From contig NZ_CP083349.1 of assembly GCF_020035535.1 (NCBI RefSeq), forward strand, positions 3,870,001 to 3,934,000: a stretch of 64,000 bases of DNA. The letters run 5' to 3'. The notes below the pieces were generated by a model, which did no database searches, was not told where the DNA came from, and worked only from the letters and a program-made list of their open reading frames with translations. The translations under genes and the position numbers were made by a program. This DNA is from Ensifer adhaerens. Its GTDB lineage: Bacteria > Pseudomonadota > Alphaproteobacteria > Rhizobiales > Rhizobiaceae. Positions 28,587 to 39,552 of this stretch are shown piece by piece (positions within the stretch are counted from its first letter, which is position 1; every line of letters starts with the position of its first letter).

Positions 28587-30056
28587 ATGTTTGGCAAACG
28601 CGGAAACGAAGGCTTCGGCAAGAGCGGTACCCCGGGTCCCGCCGTTCCTCCGCCCGTTGTGGCTGCGCAACCGGTGGCAATCGAACGGCCCGCCGTGCCT
28701 ATTCTGGGCGAGCCGACATCCGCGATCCCCAAGGTCCAGCCCGCCGCCGCTCCGCCGACCCGACGCCGCACGGCACGAACGGAAGACTACTACGATACGA
28801 AATCGCAGGTATTTTCCGCGCTGATCGACACGATCGACCTGTCGCAGCTGGCCAAGCTCGATACCGAGAGCGCCCGCGAAGAAATTCGCGATATCGTCAA
28901 CGACATCATCACGATCAAGAACTTCGCGATGTCGATCTCCGAGCAGGAGGAACTGCTCGACGACATCTGCAACGACGTGCTGGGTTACGGTCCGCTCGAG
29001 CCGCTGCTTGCCCGCGACGACATCGCCGACATCATGGTCAATGGCGCCGGTCAGACTTTCATCGAAGTCGGCGGCAAGGTCCAGGAATCCGAGATCCGCT
29101 TCCGCGACAACGCCCAACTCCTGTCGATCTGCCAGCGCATCGTCGGCCAGGTCGGCCGCCGCGTCGACGAATCGAGCCCGATCTGCGACGCCCGCCTGCC
29201 TGACGGATCACGCGTCAACGTCATCGCCCCGCCGCTTGCCATCGACGGAACGGCACTGACCATCCGCAAATTCAAGAAGGACAAGCTCACGCTGGAGCAG
29301 CTCGTCCGCTTCGGCTCGGTAACGCCGGAAGGCGCCGTCCTCTTGCAGATCATCGGCCGCGTCCGCTGTAACATCGTCATTTCGGGCGGCACCGGCTCGG
29401 GCAAGACGACATTGCTCAATTGCCTGACGCGCTACATCGACACCGACGAGCGGGTCATCACCTGTGAGGATACCGCGGAGTTGCAATTGCAACAGCCGCA
29501 TGTCGTGCGTCTGGAAACGCGCCCGCCGAACATTGAAGGCGAGGGTGAGATCACCATGCGCGATCTCATCAAGAACTGCCTGCGTATGCGGCCGGAACGC
29601 ATCATCGTCGGCGAAGTGCGTGGCCCTGAGGTTTTCGATCTGCTTCAGGCGATGAACACCGGTCATGACGGCTCGATGGGAACGATCCACGCCAACACGC
29701 CGCGCGAGTGCCTGAGCCGCATGGAATCGATGATCGCCCTGGGCGGTTATAGCCTGCCGGCCAAGACCGTGCGCGAGATCATTGCCGGATCGGTGGACGT
29801 GATCATCCAGGCGTCGCGTCTGCGCGACGGCTCCCGCCGCATCACCCATATTACCGAGGTGGTGGGCATGGAAGGCGACGTGATCATCACGCAGGACCTG
29901 ATGCGCTACGAGATCGATGGCGAGGACGCCAACGGACGCATCATTGGCCGCCACACCTCGACCGGCATCGGCCGCCCGCATTTCTGGGATCGCGCCCGTT
30001 ATTTCAACGAGGACAAACGCCTGGCCTCCACCCTTGACGCCATGGACAAGAACTAG
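28587..30056 (+). CDS. cpaF: Pilus assembly ATPase CpaF/TadA
   Basis: 489 aa type II/IV secretion ATPase. After a Pro/Ala-rich N terminus (residues 10-60) come Walker [13 protein letters not shown] (near 266), the Asp box CEDTAELQL, Walker B region [15 protein letters not shown] (near 330) and the His box [13 protein letters not shown]. It hydrolyses ATP at the inner membrane to power Flp fibre assembly and possibly retraction. It is the best-conserved gene of the locus. Confidence 0.95.
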   Translation: MFGKRGNEGFGKSGTPGPAVPPPVVAAQPVAIERPAVPILGEPTSAIPKVQPAAAPPTRRRTARTEDYYDTKSQVFSALIDTIDLSQLAKLDTESAREEIRDIVNDIITIKNFAMSISEQEELLDDICNDVLGYGPLEPLLARDDIADIMVNGAGQTFIEVGGKVQESEIRFRDNAQLLSICQRIVGQVGRRVDESSPICDARLPDGSRVNVIAPPLAIDGTALTIRKFKKDKLTLEQLVRFGSVTPEGAVLLQIIGRVRCNIVISGGTGSGKTTLLNCLTRYIDTDERVITCEDTAELQLQQPHVVRLETRPPNIEGEGEITMRDLIKNCLRMRPERIIVGEVRGPEVFDLLQAMNTGHDGSMGTIHANTPRECLSRMESMIALGGYSLPAKTVREIIAGSVDVIIQASRLRDGSRRITHITEVVGMEGDVIITQDLMRYEIDGEDANGRIIGRHTSTGIGRPHFWDRARYFNEDKRLASTLDAMDKN

Positions 30057-30064
30057 GAGCTGCG

Positions 30065-31075
30065 ATGTTCGGCATAGACATCACCGTTCTGGCGTTGGCC
30101 GCTCTTGTCGCCATATCGGCGGCGGCGCTGGCCTACGTCCTATTGTTCTCGCGTATCGAAAGCGAAAAGAAAGCGGAAGGCCGCGTGCGCAAGGTCAGTG
30201 CGGCTGAAACGGACCGTGCCAAGGTGAAGGCAGCGCGTGACCGTGTCAGCGAACTGTCGAAGCGGCGCAAATCCGTCCAGGATTCGTTGAAGGAACTCGA
30301 GAAGAAGCAGCAGGAACGCTCGGCCAAGTCTTCCCCTTCGATGAAGGTGCGGCTGACCCAGGCGGATCTTTCGATGTCCGTCGGACGCTTCTATCTGTAC
30401 AGCGCGCTCTTCGGCGTCTTCGCCTTTCTCGTCGCCCTGATCATGGGAGCCGGGCCCGCCATCGGTCTCGGTATCGCCGTGATCGCCGGCCTTGGCCTGC
30501 CTCGCTGGTCCGTCGGCTTCCTGGTCAAACGACGCTGCAAGAAGTTTCTCGAGGAATTCCCGAACGCTCTCGAGATCATGGTCCGCTCGATCAAATCGGG
30601 CCTGCCGCTCAATGATGCGCTCCGCCTCATTGCCGCCGACGGCCAGGAGCCGGTCAGGACCGAGTTTCGCCGCGTGGTGGAATCCCAGCAGGTCGGCTTG
30701 AGCGTCACCGAAGCCTGCGCCCGCATGATCAACAGCATTCCTTTGCCCGAGGTGAACTTCTTCGCGATCGTGATCGCCATTCAGGCGCAGGCGGGCGGCA
30801 ACCTCTCGGAAGCCCTCAGCAACCTGTCGAAGGTACTGCGCGAACGCAAGAAGATGAGGGCAAAGGTTGGTGCGATGTCCATGGAGGCCAAGGCATCCGC
30901 TTGCATTATCGGTGCCCTGCCGTTCATCGTTGCCTTGCTGGTTTACCTGACGTCACCCGCCTACATGATGGTCCTGTTCACCGATCCGCGCGGTCACCTG
31001 ATTATCGGTCTCGGCCTCTTCTGGATGAGCGTCGGCATCATGGTGATGCGCAACATGATCAACTTCGATATCTGA
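30065..31075 (+). CDS. tadB: Inner-membrane platform protein TadB
   Basis: 336 aa type II secretion F-domain protein. An N-terminal membrane helix is followed by a charged coiled-coil stretch (about 35-90, with SKRRKSVQDSLKELEKKQQE), then the F domain with EFPNALEIMVRSIKSGLPL near 160 and two C-terminal helices. It is the platform on which CpaF acts. It lies 8 bp after cpaF and 9 bp before tadC. Confidence 0.93.
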   Translation: MFGIDITVLALAALVAISAAALAYVLLFSRIESEKKAEGRVRKVSAAETDRAKVKAARDRVSELSKRRKSVQDSLKELEKKQQERSAKSSPSMKVRLTQADLSMSVGRFYLYSALFGVFAFLVALIMGAGPAIGLGIAVIAGLGLPRWSVGFLVKRRCKKFLEEFPNALEIMVRSIKSGLPLNDALRLIAADGQEPVRTEFRRVVESQQVGLSVTEACARMINSIPLPEVNFFAIVIAIQAQAGGNLSEALSNLSKVLRERKKMRAKVGAMSMEAKASACIIGALPFIVALLVYLTSPAYMMVLFTDPRGHLIIGLGLFWMSVGIMVMRNMINFDI

Positions 31076-31084
31076 GGGGCATCG

Positions 31085-32068
31085 ATGAATACGGGCCTGA
31101 TCAAGACACTGACTGATCCGAACGTCCTCCTTGCGGTTCTGGTCTCACTCGCCGTGCTCGCGACCTTCTATTCTCTCATCGTGCCGTTCTTCGAACGGGG
31201 AGATCTTGGAAAGCGGATGAAGTCGGTCGCCAGCGAGCGGGAGCAGATCCGGGCCCGCGAACGCGCGCGGCTTGCCGACGTACAGAGCGGCAGAGCAAGC
31301 CTGCGTGGCCAGAACAACGCCTCCATCCGCCAGATCGTCGAACGGCTCAACCTGCGCACCGCACTCATGGATGAGAACACCGTCAACCGTTTGAAAATGG
31401 CCGGCTTCCGCTCGCAGAACGCCCTCAATACTTTCCTGTTCGCGCGTTTCTGCCTGCCTTTCCTGTTTCTGCTCGTCGCGATCGTCTACATCTTCGTGCT
31501 CGGTAACTTTGCCGAGAAGCCATTGATGGTGCGTCTCTTTTTCGCGATCGGTTTCGCCTATCTCGGCTTCTATGCGCCCAACATCATTGTCGCCAACGCG
31601 GTCTCCAAGCGCCAGCACTCGATCCGGCGCGCCTGGCCGGATGCTCTGGACCTGCTACTGATCTGCGTTGAATCCGGCGTGTCGATGGAGCTGGCCATGC
31701 GGCGTGTCGCCGACGAAATCGCGGCCCAGTCACAGCCTCTCGCGGAAGAACTGGTACTCACGACGGCAGAACTTTCCTTCCTGCCCGAGCGTCGTGCAGC
31801 GCTTGAAAACCTCGGCGTCCGCACCGGCCTGGACGAGGTCAGGTCGGTCGTCCAGGCCCTTATCCAGGCGGATCGCTACGGCACGCCGATCGCCCAGGCC
31901 TTGCGCGTTCTTGCGCAGGAAAGCCGCGATCAGCGCATGACAGCGGCCGAGAAGAAGGCCGCGGCATTGCCACCGAAACTGACGGTGCCGATGATCCTCT
32001 TCTTCCTGCCCGTTCTGGTCGCCGTTATTCTCGGGCCTGCTGGCATCCAGGTTGCCGACAAGTTCTAA
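31085..32068 (+). CDS. tadC: Inner-membrane platform protein TadC
   Basis: 327 aa, second F-domain protein, probably pairing with TadB. Motifs are RRAWPDALDLLLICVESGVS near 179 and VLAQESRDQRMTAAEKKAA near 277, with membrane helices near 20, 115-165 and 300. It ends the forward pilus operon. The 220 bp that follow contain no clear gene or terminator before the PRPP synthetase. Confidence 0.93.
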   Translation: MNTGLIKTLTDPNVLLAVLVSLAVLATFYSLIVPFFERGDLGKRMKSVASEREQIRARERARLADVQSGRASLRGQNNASIRQIVERLNLRTALMDENTVNRLKMAGFRSQNALNTFLFARFCLPFLFLLVAIVYIFVLGNFAEKPLMVRLFFAIGFAYLGFYAPNIIVANAVSKRQHSIRRAWPDALDLLLICVESGVSMELAMRRVADEIAAQSQPLAEELVLTTAELSFLPERRAALENLGVRTGLDEVRSVVQALIQADRYGTPIAQALRVLAQESRDQRMTAAEKKAAALPPKLTVPMILFFLPVLVAVILGPAGIQVADKF

Positions 32069-32288
32069 GGCGCCCCGCTTGAAGGTTGGTCGCGGGCGTG
32101 GAAAGCTCTGGAGCAAGGGCGCCGGCACTCTTCGGGGCCTTCCAAGGTCCAGGCCCAAGGGCGGACAACCAAAGCGATCGTTTCGCAAGAGCGGGACGCG
32201 ATTGGTTGTGATTGAGCGCGCAAACGACTAAAGGTGTGGCAAGCTCAAACCTTGCTCCCGAAGGTTCCTTGAAAACAGGATCGCGCTC

Positions 32289-33221
32289 ATGAAGCTGGTG
32301 ACCGGCAACTCCAACCGCGCCCTTGCCGAAGCCATTGCCAATTACCTGGATCTCCCCCTGGCCGATTGCACGGTCAAGCGCTTCGCCGACCAGGAAATCC
32401 ACGTTCAACTTCATGAGAACGTCCGCGGCGAGGACGTGTATATCCTCCAGTCAACAAGCACGCCTGCTGACGGCAATCTCATGGAGCTGTTGATTCTGAC
32501 GGATACGCTGCGCCGCTCATCAGCTCGCCGTATTACCGCCGTCATCCCATATTTCGGCTATGCCCGTCAGGACCGCCGGGCCACTGGCCGCACACCGATC
32601 TCTGCGAAGCTGGTCGCCAACATGATCGCCGGTGCGGGTGTCAATCGGGTCATGACGCTCGATCTGCATACGGATCAGATTCAGGGCTTTTTCGATATTC
32701 CGACCGATAATCTTTATGCGGCGCCGGTGATGACCCGCGACATTGAAGGGCGCCACGACGTCCGCAACCTCATGGTCGTTTCGCCTGATGTGGGCGGCGT
32801 GGCGCGAGCCCGCGGCATCGCCAAGCGCATTGGGACCGATCTTGCGATCGTCGACAAACGGCGACCCCGCGCCGGCGTGTCGGAAGTGATGAACATTATT
32901 GGCGAAGTGTCCGGCAAAAGCTGTCTGCTGATCGACGACATCGTCGATAGCGGCGGGACGCTGATCAACGCGGCTGAGGCGTTGTTGGAGGCGGGCGCCA
33001 CGGATGTTTCAGCCTATATCACCCACGGCGTTCTTTCCGAAGGTGCCTGCGAACGCATTGGTGCCAGCAGCCTCAAGGAATTGGTCGTGACCGACTCCAT
33101 TCGCGAAACCGAAGCTCAGCGTCAAACCTCCAACATCAGACGCCTCGCCATCGCGCCATTGATAGGCGAAGCCTTGGCCCGCACGGCTAGAGACCAAAGC
33201 GTTTCAAGCCTTTTCAACTGA
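32289..33221 (+). CDS. prs: Ribose-phosphate pyrophosphokinase (PRPP synthetase)
   Basis: 310 aa, full length. Class I Prs motifs are all present: [16 protein letters not shown] near 32, [11 protein letters not shown] near 92, the divalent-metal site [14 protein letters not shown] near 124, SPDVGG, DKRRPR and the PRPP loop [13 protein letters not shown] near 217-229. It makes PRPP from ribose-5-phosphate and ATP. The metal-site stretch has TD where most relatives have a small residue pair, and the terminal part is somewhat divergent, so this may be a second copy beside the housekeeping gene. It sits inside the Tad locus, between tadC and tadD. Confidence 0.93.
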   Translation: MKLVTGNSNRALAEAIANYLDLPLADCTVKRFADQEIHVQLHENVRGEDVYILQSTSTPADGNLMELLILTDTLRRSSARRITAVIPYFGYARQDRRATGRTPISAKLVANMIAGAGVNRVMTLDLHTDQIQGFFDIPTDNLYAAPVMTRDIEGRHDVRNLMVVSPDVGGVARARGIAKRIGTDLAIVDKRRPRAGVSEVMNIIGEVSGKSCLLIDDIVDSGGTLINAAEALLEAGATDVSAYITHGVLSEGACERIGASSLKELVVTDSIRETEAQRQTSNIRRLAIAPLIGEALARTARDQSVSSLFN

Positions 33222-33247
33222 TTGTCCGATGCAGTGCGGCGGCGCGG

Positions 33248-34072
33248 CTAGTTCGCGGCCTTGGCATTGTCAGCCTTGGCCAGCTGCTTCCAGGCACCCT
33301 GCTGAGAAAGCATCGAGCGCAGGTAGGCGACGTTCGCTTCCGCTTGTTCGCTGGAGAGCTCCTGTCGGGCGATCGTCTCGGCCTCCTGGAAACGTCCCTG
33401 AAGCCCGACGGCAAGTGCGAGATTCTGGCGCACGCTGCTGTCAGCGCCGGGCTGGCCGGTTGCCGACTTGAGATAGGTTTCCGCTGTGCGAAGGTCCTTG
33501 GTCAGAAGGTAGGACATGCCGAGGTTGGAAAGCACGGAAGGTTCGTTCGGCTTGAGTTCGAGCGCTTCGCGGTAGCGCGTGCGCGCCTCCTGCGGACGTC
33601 CGAGCTGGTCGAGGATCGCTCCCTCGGCCGATTTCAGCTTCCAGTCCGGACGGTCCGGGGTCTGGGCACGGCTGATCGTCGACAGCGCCTGATCGAGCTG
33701 GCCGGCCGCGGCCTGCGCCTTGCCATAGGCGCCGAGCACTTCCCGGTCCGACGGGTTGTTGATCGCGACCTGCTGCATGACGGCGAGGGCCTGCTCGTTG
33801 CGCCCGGTCATGCGCAGGAGGTTGGCGTAGTTGAGGCCAGCTTCGCGATCCCTGGGGTTCTTTTCATAGGCTTGGCCGATGCTCTCAGCCGCCGCCGAAA
33901 GTTCGGTTGCGGTCATCGACTGCACCGGTTTAGTAAGCCTTGAGATCGAGCCCGTCGTCAGCTCCTTCTTCGGCTGGTTGGCGCAGCCGGCGAGCGAAAG
34001 GGCCACCAGCGCAATCGCCGCGCCCTGGAGGAAATGAGTGGCTTTCAAGGGTGAAGTCGTGCGTTTGGCCAT
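33248..34072 (-). CDS. tadD: TPR lipoprotein TadD
   Basis: 274 aa. A lipobox LAGC near residue 30 follows the signal segment (LQGAAIALVALSLAGC). About four tetratricopeptide repeats follow, such as AGLNYANLLRMTGRNEQAL and SVLSNLGMSYLLTKDLRTAE. TadD is the periplasmic/outer-membrane partner that helps the CpaC secretin assemble. The start at 34072 is chosen for the direct signal peptide with gggga upstream; the frame extends upstream to 34132. It is transcribed towards prs, apart from the main operon. Confidence 0.9.
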   Translation of the reverse strand: MAKRTTSPLKATHFLQGAAIALVALSLAGCANQPKKELTTGSISRLTKPVQSMTATELSAAAESIGQAYEKNPRDREAGLNYANLLRMTGRNEQALAVMQQVAINNPSDREVLGAYGKAQAAAGQLDQALSTISRAQTPDRPDWKLKSAEGAILDQLGRPQEARTRYREALELKPNEPSVLSNLGMSYLLTKDLRTAETYLKSATGQPGADSSVRQNLALAVGLQGRFQEAETIARQELSSEQAEANVAYLRSMLSQQGAWKQLAKADNAKAAN

Positions 34073-34153
34073 GAGTGTCCCCAGCATGCATTCGCGCACC
34101 TGAACTTCAGACAACACCGGCGCAACTTTCACTCCAGCAATAATCTGTTAACC

Positions 34154-34168
34154 CTAACAGAGCGTTAA
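34154..34168 (-). promoter_or_regulatory. CtrA-like site upstream of tadD
   Basis: On the reverse strand, ttaa-N7-ttag differs in one base from TTAA-N7-TTAAC. A further ttaac lies at 34148-34152. The site is 82 bp before tadD and also within 50 bp of the aminopeptidase start. Confidence 0.4.
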
Positions 34169-34203
34169 TGGCGCGATTCCATCTCTGTCAGCCGAGGACT
34201 TTC

Positions 34204-35595
34204 ATGGCTCCCTATCAGTTCATCGAACGGCCGTCGCCGTTCAACACCAGCGCCGGCAAGACCCTGCCGATTTTCGCCGTCACGCCGGCGCATATCGAGA
34301 CCGGGACGATCGATCCGATCGCTTTGGACTGGGCGCGCAAGGCTGGATTCACCGCCGATTCCGGCGCGGTTCTGTTGATCCCATCCGCTGACGGCCATCT
34401 CGGCGGTGCACTCTTCGGCCTCGGCAGCAACCCGTCGGAGGCGCCCTTCCTTGCCGGCAAGCTCGCGCGGGCGCTGCCGGCGGGCAAGTGGCACATCGAA
34501 ACTGCGCCGCTCACGGCCAACCGGCTGGCGCTTGGCTATGGCCTCGGCTCCTATCGCTTCGAGCGCTACAAAGCCAGCAAGGGCGAGCCGCCGACGCTGC
34601 TGATCCCCGCCGACGCCGATGCCACCGACATCAAGCGGCAGCTTGCAGGCGTGTTCCTGGCGCGTGACCTCATCAACACGCCGACCAACGACATGGGCCC
34701 TGAGGCGCTCGAAGCGGCCTTCCGCGCGCTTGCCGCCCACTACAAGGCAGATGTCTCGGTCATATCAGGCGAGGCGCTGCTGACGCAGAACTTTCCGCTG
34801 GTTCATACCGTCGGCCGCGCAAGCGCCGAGGCGCCGCGTCTGCTCGAGCTGCGCTGGGGCAAGAAGGGCCACAAGAAGGTAACCCTCGTCGGCAAGGGCG
34901 TCTGCTTCGATACCGGCGGTCTCGACATCAAGCCGGCCTCTTCCATGCTGCTGATGAAGAAGGATATGGGCGGTGCCGCCAATGTCCTCGGTCTCGCCCT
35001 GATGATCATGGACGCCAAGCTCAAGATCGATCTGCGCGTCATCGTGCCTGTGGTGGAAAACTCGATCTCGGCCAACGCCTTCCGTCCCGGCGACATCTAC
35101 CGCAGCCGCAAGGGGTTGACGGTTCAGATCGACAACACCGATGCCGAAGGCCGGCTGATCCTCGCCGATGCGCTCGCCTATGCCGACGAAGAGAAGACCG
35201 ACCTCCTGGTCGACATGGCAACGCTGACCGGTGCCGCCCGCGTCGCGCTCGGCCCGGACCTGCCGCCCTTCTTCACCGACGATGCCGACCTTGCCCGTGA
35301 TCTTTCGGAAGCAAGCCTCGAAGTCGATGATCCGATGTGGCGCATGCCGCTCCACAACGGCTACGACAAGGATGTCTCGGCGCGGATTGCAGATCTGACC
35401 AATGCGCCGGCGGGCGGGATGGCCGGTTCGATCACTGCCGCGCTCTTCCTCAGGCGCTTCGTCACCAACACCAAGAGCTGGGTGCATTTCGACATCTTCG
35501 GGTGGGCGCAGTCCGAACGGCCGCATTCGCCGGTTGGCGGCGAGGCACAGGCGATTCGGGCGCTCTACCAACATATCCAGGAGATGGCGAAGTAG
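34204..35595 (+). CDS. pepB: Leucyl aminopeptidase, M17 family
   Basis: 463 aa cytosolic zinc peptidase. The C-terminal catalytic domain has GKGVCFDTGGLDIKP near 237, MKKDMGGAA near 255 and the family signature NTDAEGRLILADAL near 316-329; the N-terminal domain is divergent, as in rhizobial PepA/PepB-like members. It removes N-terminal residues from short peptides. The start at 34204 follows aggac; a start 12 codons upstream is less likely. A MarR gene and an NlpC/P60 peptidase gene follow. Confidence 0.92.
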   Translation: MAPYQFIERPSPFNTSAGKTLPIFAVTPAHIETGTIDPIALDWARKAGFTADSGAVLLIPSADGHLGGALFGLGSNPSEAPFLAGKLARALPAGKWHIETAPLTANRLALGYGLGSYRFERYKASKGEPPTLLIPADADATDIKRQLAGVFLARDLINTPTNDMGPEALEAAFRALAAHYKADVSVISGEALLTQNFPLVHTVGRASAEAPRLLELRWGKKGHKKVTLVGKGVCFDTGGLDIKPASSMLLMKKDMGGAANVLGLALMIMDAKLKIDLRVIVPVVENSISANAFRPGDIYRSRKGLTVQIDNTDAEGRLILADALAYADEEKTDLLVDMATLTGAARVALGPDLPPFFTDDADLARDLSEASLEVDDPMWRMPLHNGYDKDVSARIADLTNAPAGGMAGSITAALFLRRFVTNTKSWVHFDIFGWAQSERPHSPVGGEAQAIRALYQHIQEMAK

Positions 35596-35677
35596 CCGGA
35601 CCGGCTGGCAGAAAGAAACGCTTGCGTAACGATCCGCCGCTATCGTGGCGGATCATCTTCCTGCGCAGGAGCCGCCA

Positions 35678-36028
35678 TTGCCGATCGAGCTTACGCCTTC
35701 CCAGGCCCTAGGGCTTTGGCACTCGGTGTCGGTCGCTCAGGTTCGCGTCGACAGCCGCGACCTGACCTTGCGGCAGCTGGCGATCCTCCTGCATATCTAT
35801 CTCGTGCCGCCGCCTCATACCGTTCGCGGCCTGGCAGCGACCCTCGGCGTCACCAAGCCGGTCATCACGCGGGCGCTCGATACAATGGGGGCGCTTGGCC
35901 TCGTCGATCGCGCCCGCGATGACCGTGATCGCCGCAACGTCGTCATCAAAAGGACAGTCGAGGGTGCTCTCTATCTTGAAAAATTTGGTGACCTGATCAT
36001 TGATCAGGGCCGCAAACAGCCCAAGTGA
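35678..36028 (+). CDS. MarR-family transcriptional regulator
   Basis: 116 aa. A winged helix is visible: LTLRQLAILLHIYLVPPP, then VRGLAATLGVTKPVITRALD (recognition helix near 60-80) and DRARDDRDRRNVVIKRT as the wing. The TTG at 35678 is chosen because aggag lies 6 nt upstream; a GTG at 35645 in the same frame is the alternative. It ends 6 bp before the P60 gene, so the two are one unit. The signal sensed is unknown. Confidence 0.85.
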   Translation: MPIELTPSQALGLWHSVSVAQVRVDSRDLTLRQLAILLHIYLVPPPHTVRGLAATLGVTKPVITRALDTMGALGLVDRARDDRDRRNVVIKRTVEGALYLEKFGDLIIDQGRKQPK

Positions 36029-36034
36029 GTAGAT

Positions 36035-36889
36035 ATGTCGACACTGCCCGATCGCCGCCTGAATGCCTACCGACCCGACCTCGCGGAGAACCGCCTTCGC
36101 GGTGTCGTGCAAGCCGAACGTTACGTCGAGGGAAGCGTTGCCCGTGTCTCGGTTCCGGTTACGCCGCTTCGGGCGCGGCCCGATCTCGGCTGCGGCACCG
36201 ACACCGAGCTGCTGCTCGGCGAATCGGTGCGGGTGCTCGACACCAGCGAGAGCTGGTGCTGGGTGAAGGCCGATCTCGACGGCTATGTCGGCTACCTGCC
36301 GGAATATTGCCTCGCACCGGTGGTCAAAAGTCCGACGCACATCGTCTCGGCACCGCGCACTTTCGTCTATACCGGTCACGATCTGCGCTTCCCGACTGTC
36401 TATCCGCTTTCGATGGGCAGCCGGTTGACGGTTGTCGATGAGCGCGAAACCCGCGGAACGCGCTACTTCCTGCTCGACGGTGGCCAGGCGGTTATCGCCA
36501 ATCACTGCATCGAGGTCGGCAGTGTCGTGCCGGAAGACTATGTCTCGGTCGCTGCCCGCTTCGTCGAAACGCCCTATCTCTGGGGTGGACGCTCCGGCTT
36601 CGGCATCGATTGCTCCGGTCTCGTGCAATTGTCGATGATGATGGTAGGCAGGCAAGCACCGCGCGATTCCGACATGCAGGCAGCAGGTCTGGGAACGCCG
36701 ATTGCGCGCGAAGAGCTCAAGCGCGGCGACCTCGTCTTCTGGAAGGGGCACGTCGCGCTGATGGAGGACGACGAAACCTTGATCCACGCCAACGGCCATA
36801 CGATGACGGTTGCGCGCGAAGGGTTGGAAGCCTCGATCGAGCGGATTGGCTGGCTCTATGAGCAGCCGACGGGCTATCGCCGTCCCTGA
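36035..36889 (+). CDS. NlpC/P60-family murein peptidase with SH3 domains
   Basis: 284 aa. The first part (residues 40-150) looks like two bacterial SH3 domains (VPLRARPD...CWVKADLDGYVGYLPEY). The C-terminal NlpC/P60 domain has the catalytic C193 in GIDCSGLVQ, the His in KGHVALM near 245 and a third polar residue in IHANGH. Such enzymes cut the D-Glu to meso-DAP bond in murein peptides. No signal peptide is visible, so it may act on peptides inside the cell, as in recycling. It is coupled to the MarR gene. Confidence 0.9.
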   Translation: MSTLPDRRLNAYRPDLAENRLRGVVQAERYVEGSVARVSVPVTPLRARPDLGCGTDTELLLGESVRVLDTSESWCWVKADLDGYVGYLPEYCLAPVVKSPTHIVSAPRTFVYTGHDLRFPTVYPLSMGSRLTVVDERETRGTRYFLLDGGQAVIANHCIEVGSVVPEDYVSVAARFVETPYLWGGRSGFGIDCSGLVQLSMMMVGRQAPRDSDMQAAGLGTPIAREELKRGDLVFWKGHVALMEDDETLIHANGHTMTVAREGLEASIERIGWLYEQPTGYRRP

Positions 36890-36946
36890 CCGCCGCGCTT
36901 GATAAGGCGTTACGCAATATAAGCGGCACGCCTCACCTTCGCGAGA

Positions 36947-37906
36947 TCAATAGCCGGCTACCTTATCGACCACGTGTTCAAGCGATTGGCCGCTTTCGAA
37001 GCGGGCGATCTGCTGCTCGACATGGCGGAACAGTGCCTTGACGTCCGAGGATGCCGCAACGTGCGGCGTCACATAGACGTTTGGCATGGTCCAGAAGCGG
37101 CTGTCGCGGACGAGCGGCTCCTCCTCGAAGACATCGAGCGAGGCGCCGCCGAGCACGCCGCTGTCGAGCGCGCTCAGGATATCGGCTTCCACCTGGCTGC
37201 CGCCGCGGCCGGCATTGATGAACGCCGGTGCCCCGAAAGGACCGTTGCGGCTAAGCTTGGCAAACAGGCGCAGATTGAAGATGCCGCGGGTGTCCGGCGT
37301 CAGCGGCAACAGCCCGACGAGGAAATCCGTGCGGGCGAGAAAGCTGTCGAGTTCGTTGCCGCCAAAGGTTTCGATGCCCTCGACGGTTCTTTTGCTGCGC
37401 GACCAGCCGACGACCTTGAAGCCCATGGTGGAAAGCTTGCGGGCGGCATCCTGGCCGAGAACGCCCATGCCCATGATACCGACAGTGATATCGGCCGCCT
37501 CCGGCTGGCTGAGATCGCGCCATTCGCGCTTCGCCGCCAGCGCCTCGTAGGCGCGGTGCTGGCGCAGATGCAGGAGGCATTGCATGACCACCCATTCGCT
37601 CATGCGCGTCGTCAGCGTCTGGTCGACGAAGCGCACCAGCGGCACTTCGGGCAGGCCCGGCAGCGTCAGAACGTGATCGACCCCGGCGCCGCCGGAGAAG
37701 ACCACCTTGAGGTCCGGCGCCCGTTCGAAGAGATCCGGTGCCGATTTCCAGACCACCGCATAGTCGATGCCCGAGAGATCGCGATTGTGGTGCACCACAT
37801 CGGCGCGGTTGATCACCTCGCGATCGGGAAAGGCGCCGCGAAGAGCCTCCTCCACCTCGTTCGGAATGAACTTCAGGTCTACGATGACGGGGCTTTTTGC
37901 GGGCAT
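36947..37906 (-). CDS. ghrA: D-2-hydroxyacid dehydrogenase, glyoxylate/hydroxypyruvate reductase A-like
   Basis: 319 aa. The NAD(P)-binding motif GIMGMGVLGQDAARKL lies near 143, and the catalytic Arg, Glu and His are expected in INAGRGG, DVFEEEPL and TPHVAA near 230-285. It probably reduces glyoxylate or hydroxypyruvate. ATG 37906 is preferred, with aggtg 6 nt upstream; a GTG at 37915 directly abuts the yejF stop. It is the last gene of the yej unit, 9 bp after yejF, an unusual partner for a peptide transporter. Confidence 0.88.
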   Translation of the reverse strand: MPAKSPVIVDLKFIPNEVEEALRGAFPDREVINRADVVHHNRDLSGIDYAVVWKSAPDLFERAPDLKVVFSGGAGVDHVLTLPGLPEVPLVRFVDQTLTTRMSEWVVMQCLLHLRQHRAYEALAAKREWRDLSQPEAADITVGIMGMGVLGQDAARKLSTMGFKVVGWSRSKRTVEGIETFGGNELDSFLARTDFLVGLLPLTPDTRGIFNLRLFAKLSRNGPFGAPAFINAGRGGSQVEADILSALDSGVLGGASLDVFEEEPLVRDSRFWTMPNVYVTPHVAASSDVKALFRHVEQQIARFESGQSLEHVVDKVAGY

Positions 37907-37915
37907 TGCGGACAC

Positions 37916-39544
<1,629 letters not shown>

Positions 39545-39552
39545 CGTCGCGC

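Noticed and set aside
26676..29117. An 813-residue open frame on the reverse strand
   Set aside because: It is fully antisense to cpaD, cpaE and cpaF, which have clear family motifs; high-GC codon bias keeps the opposite frame open.
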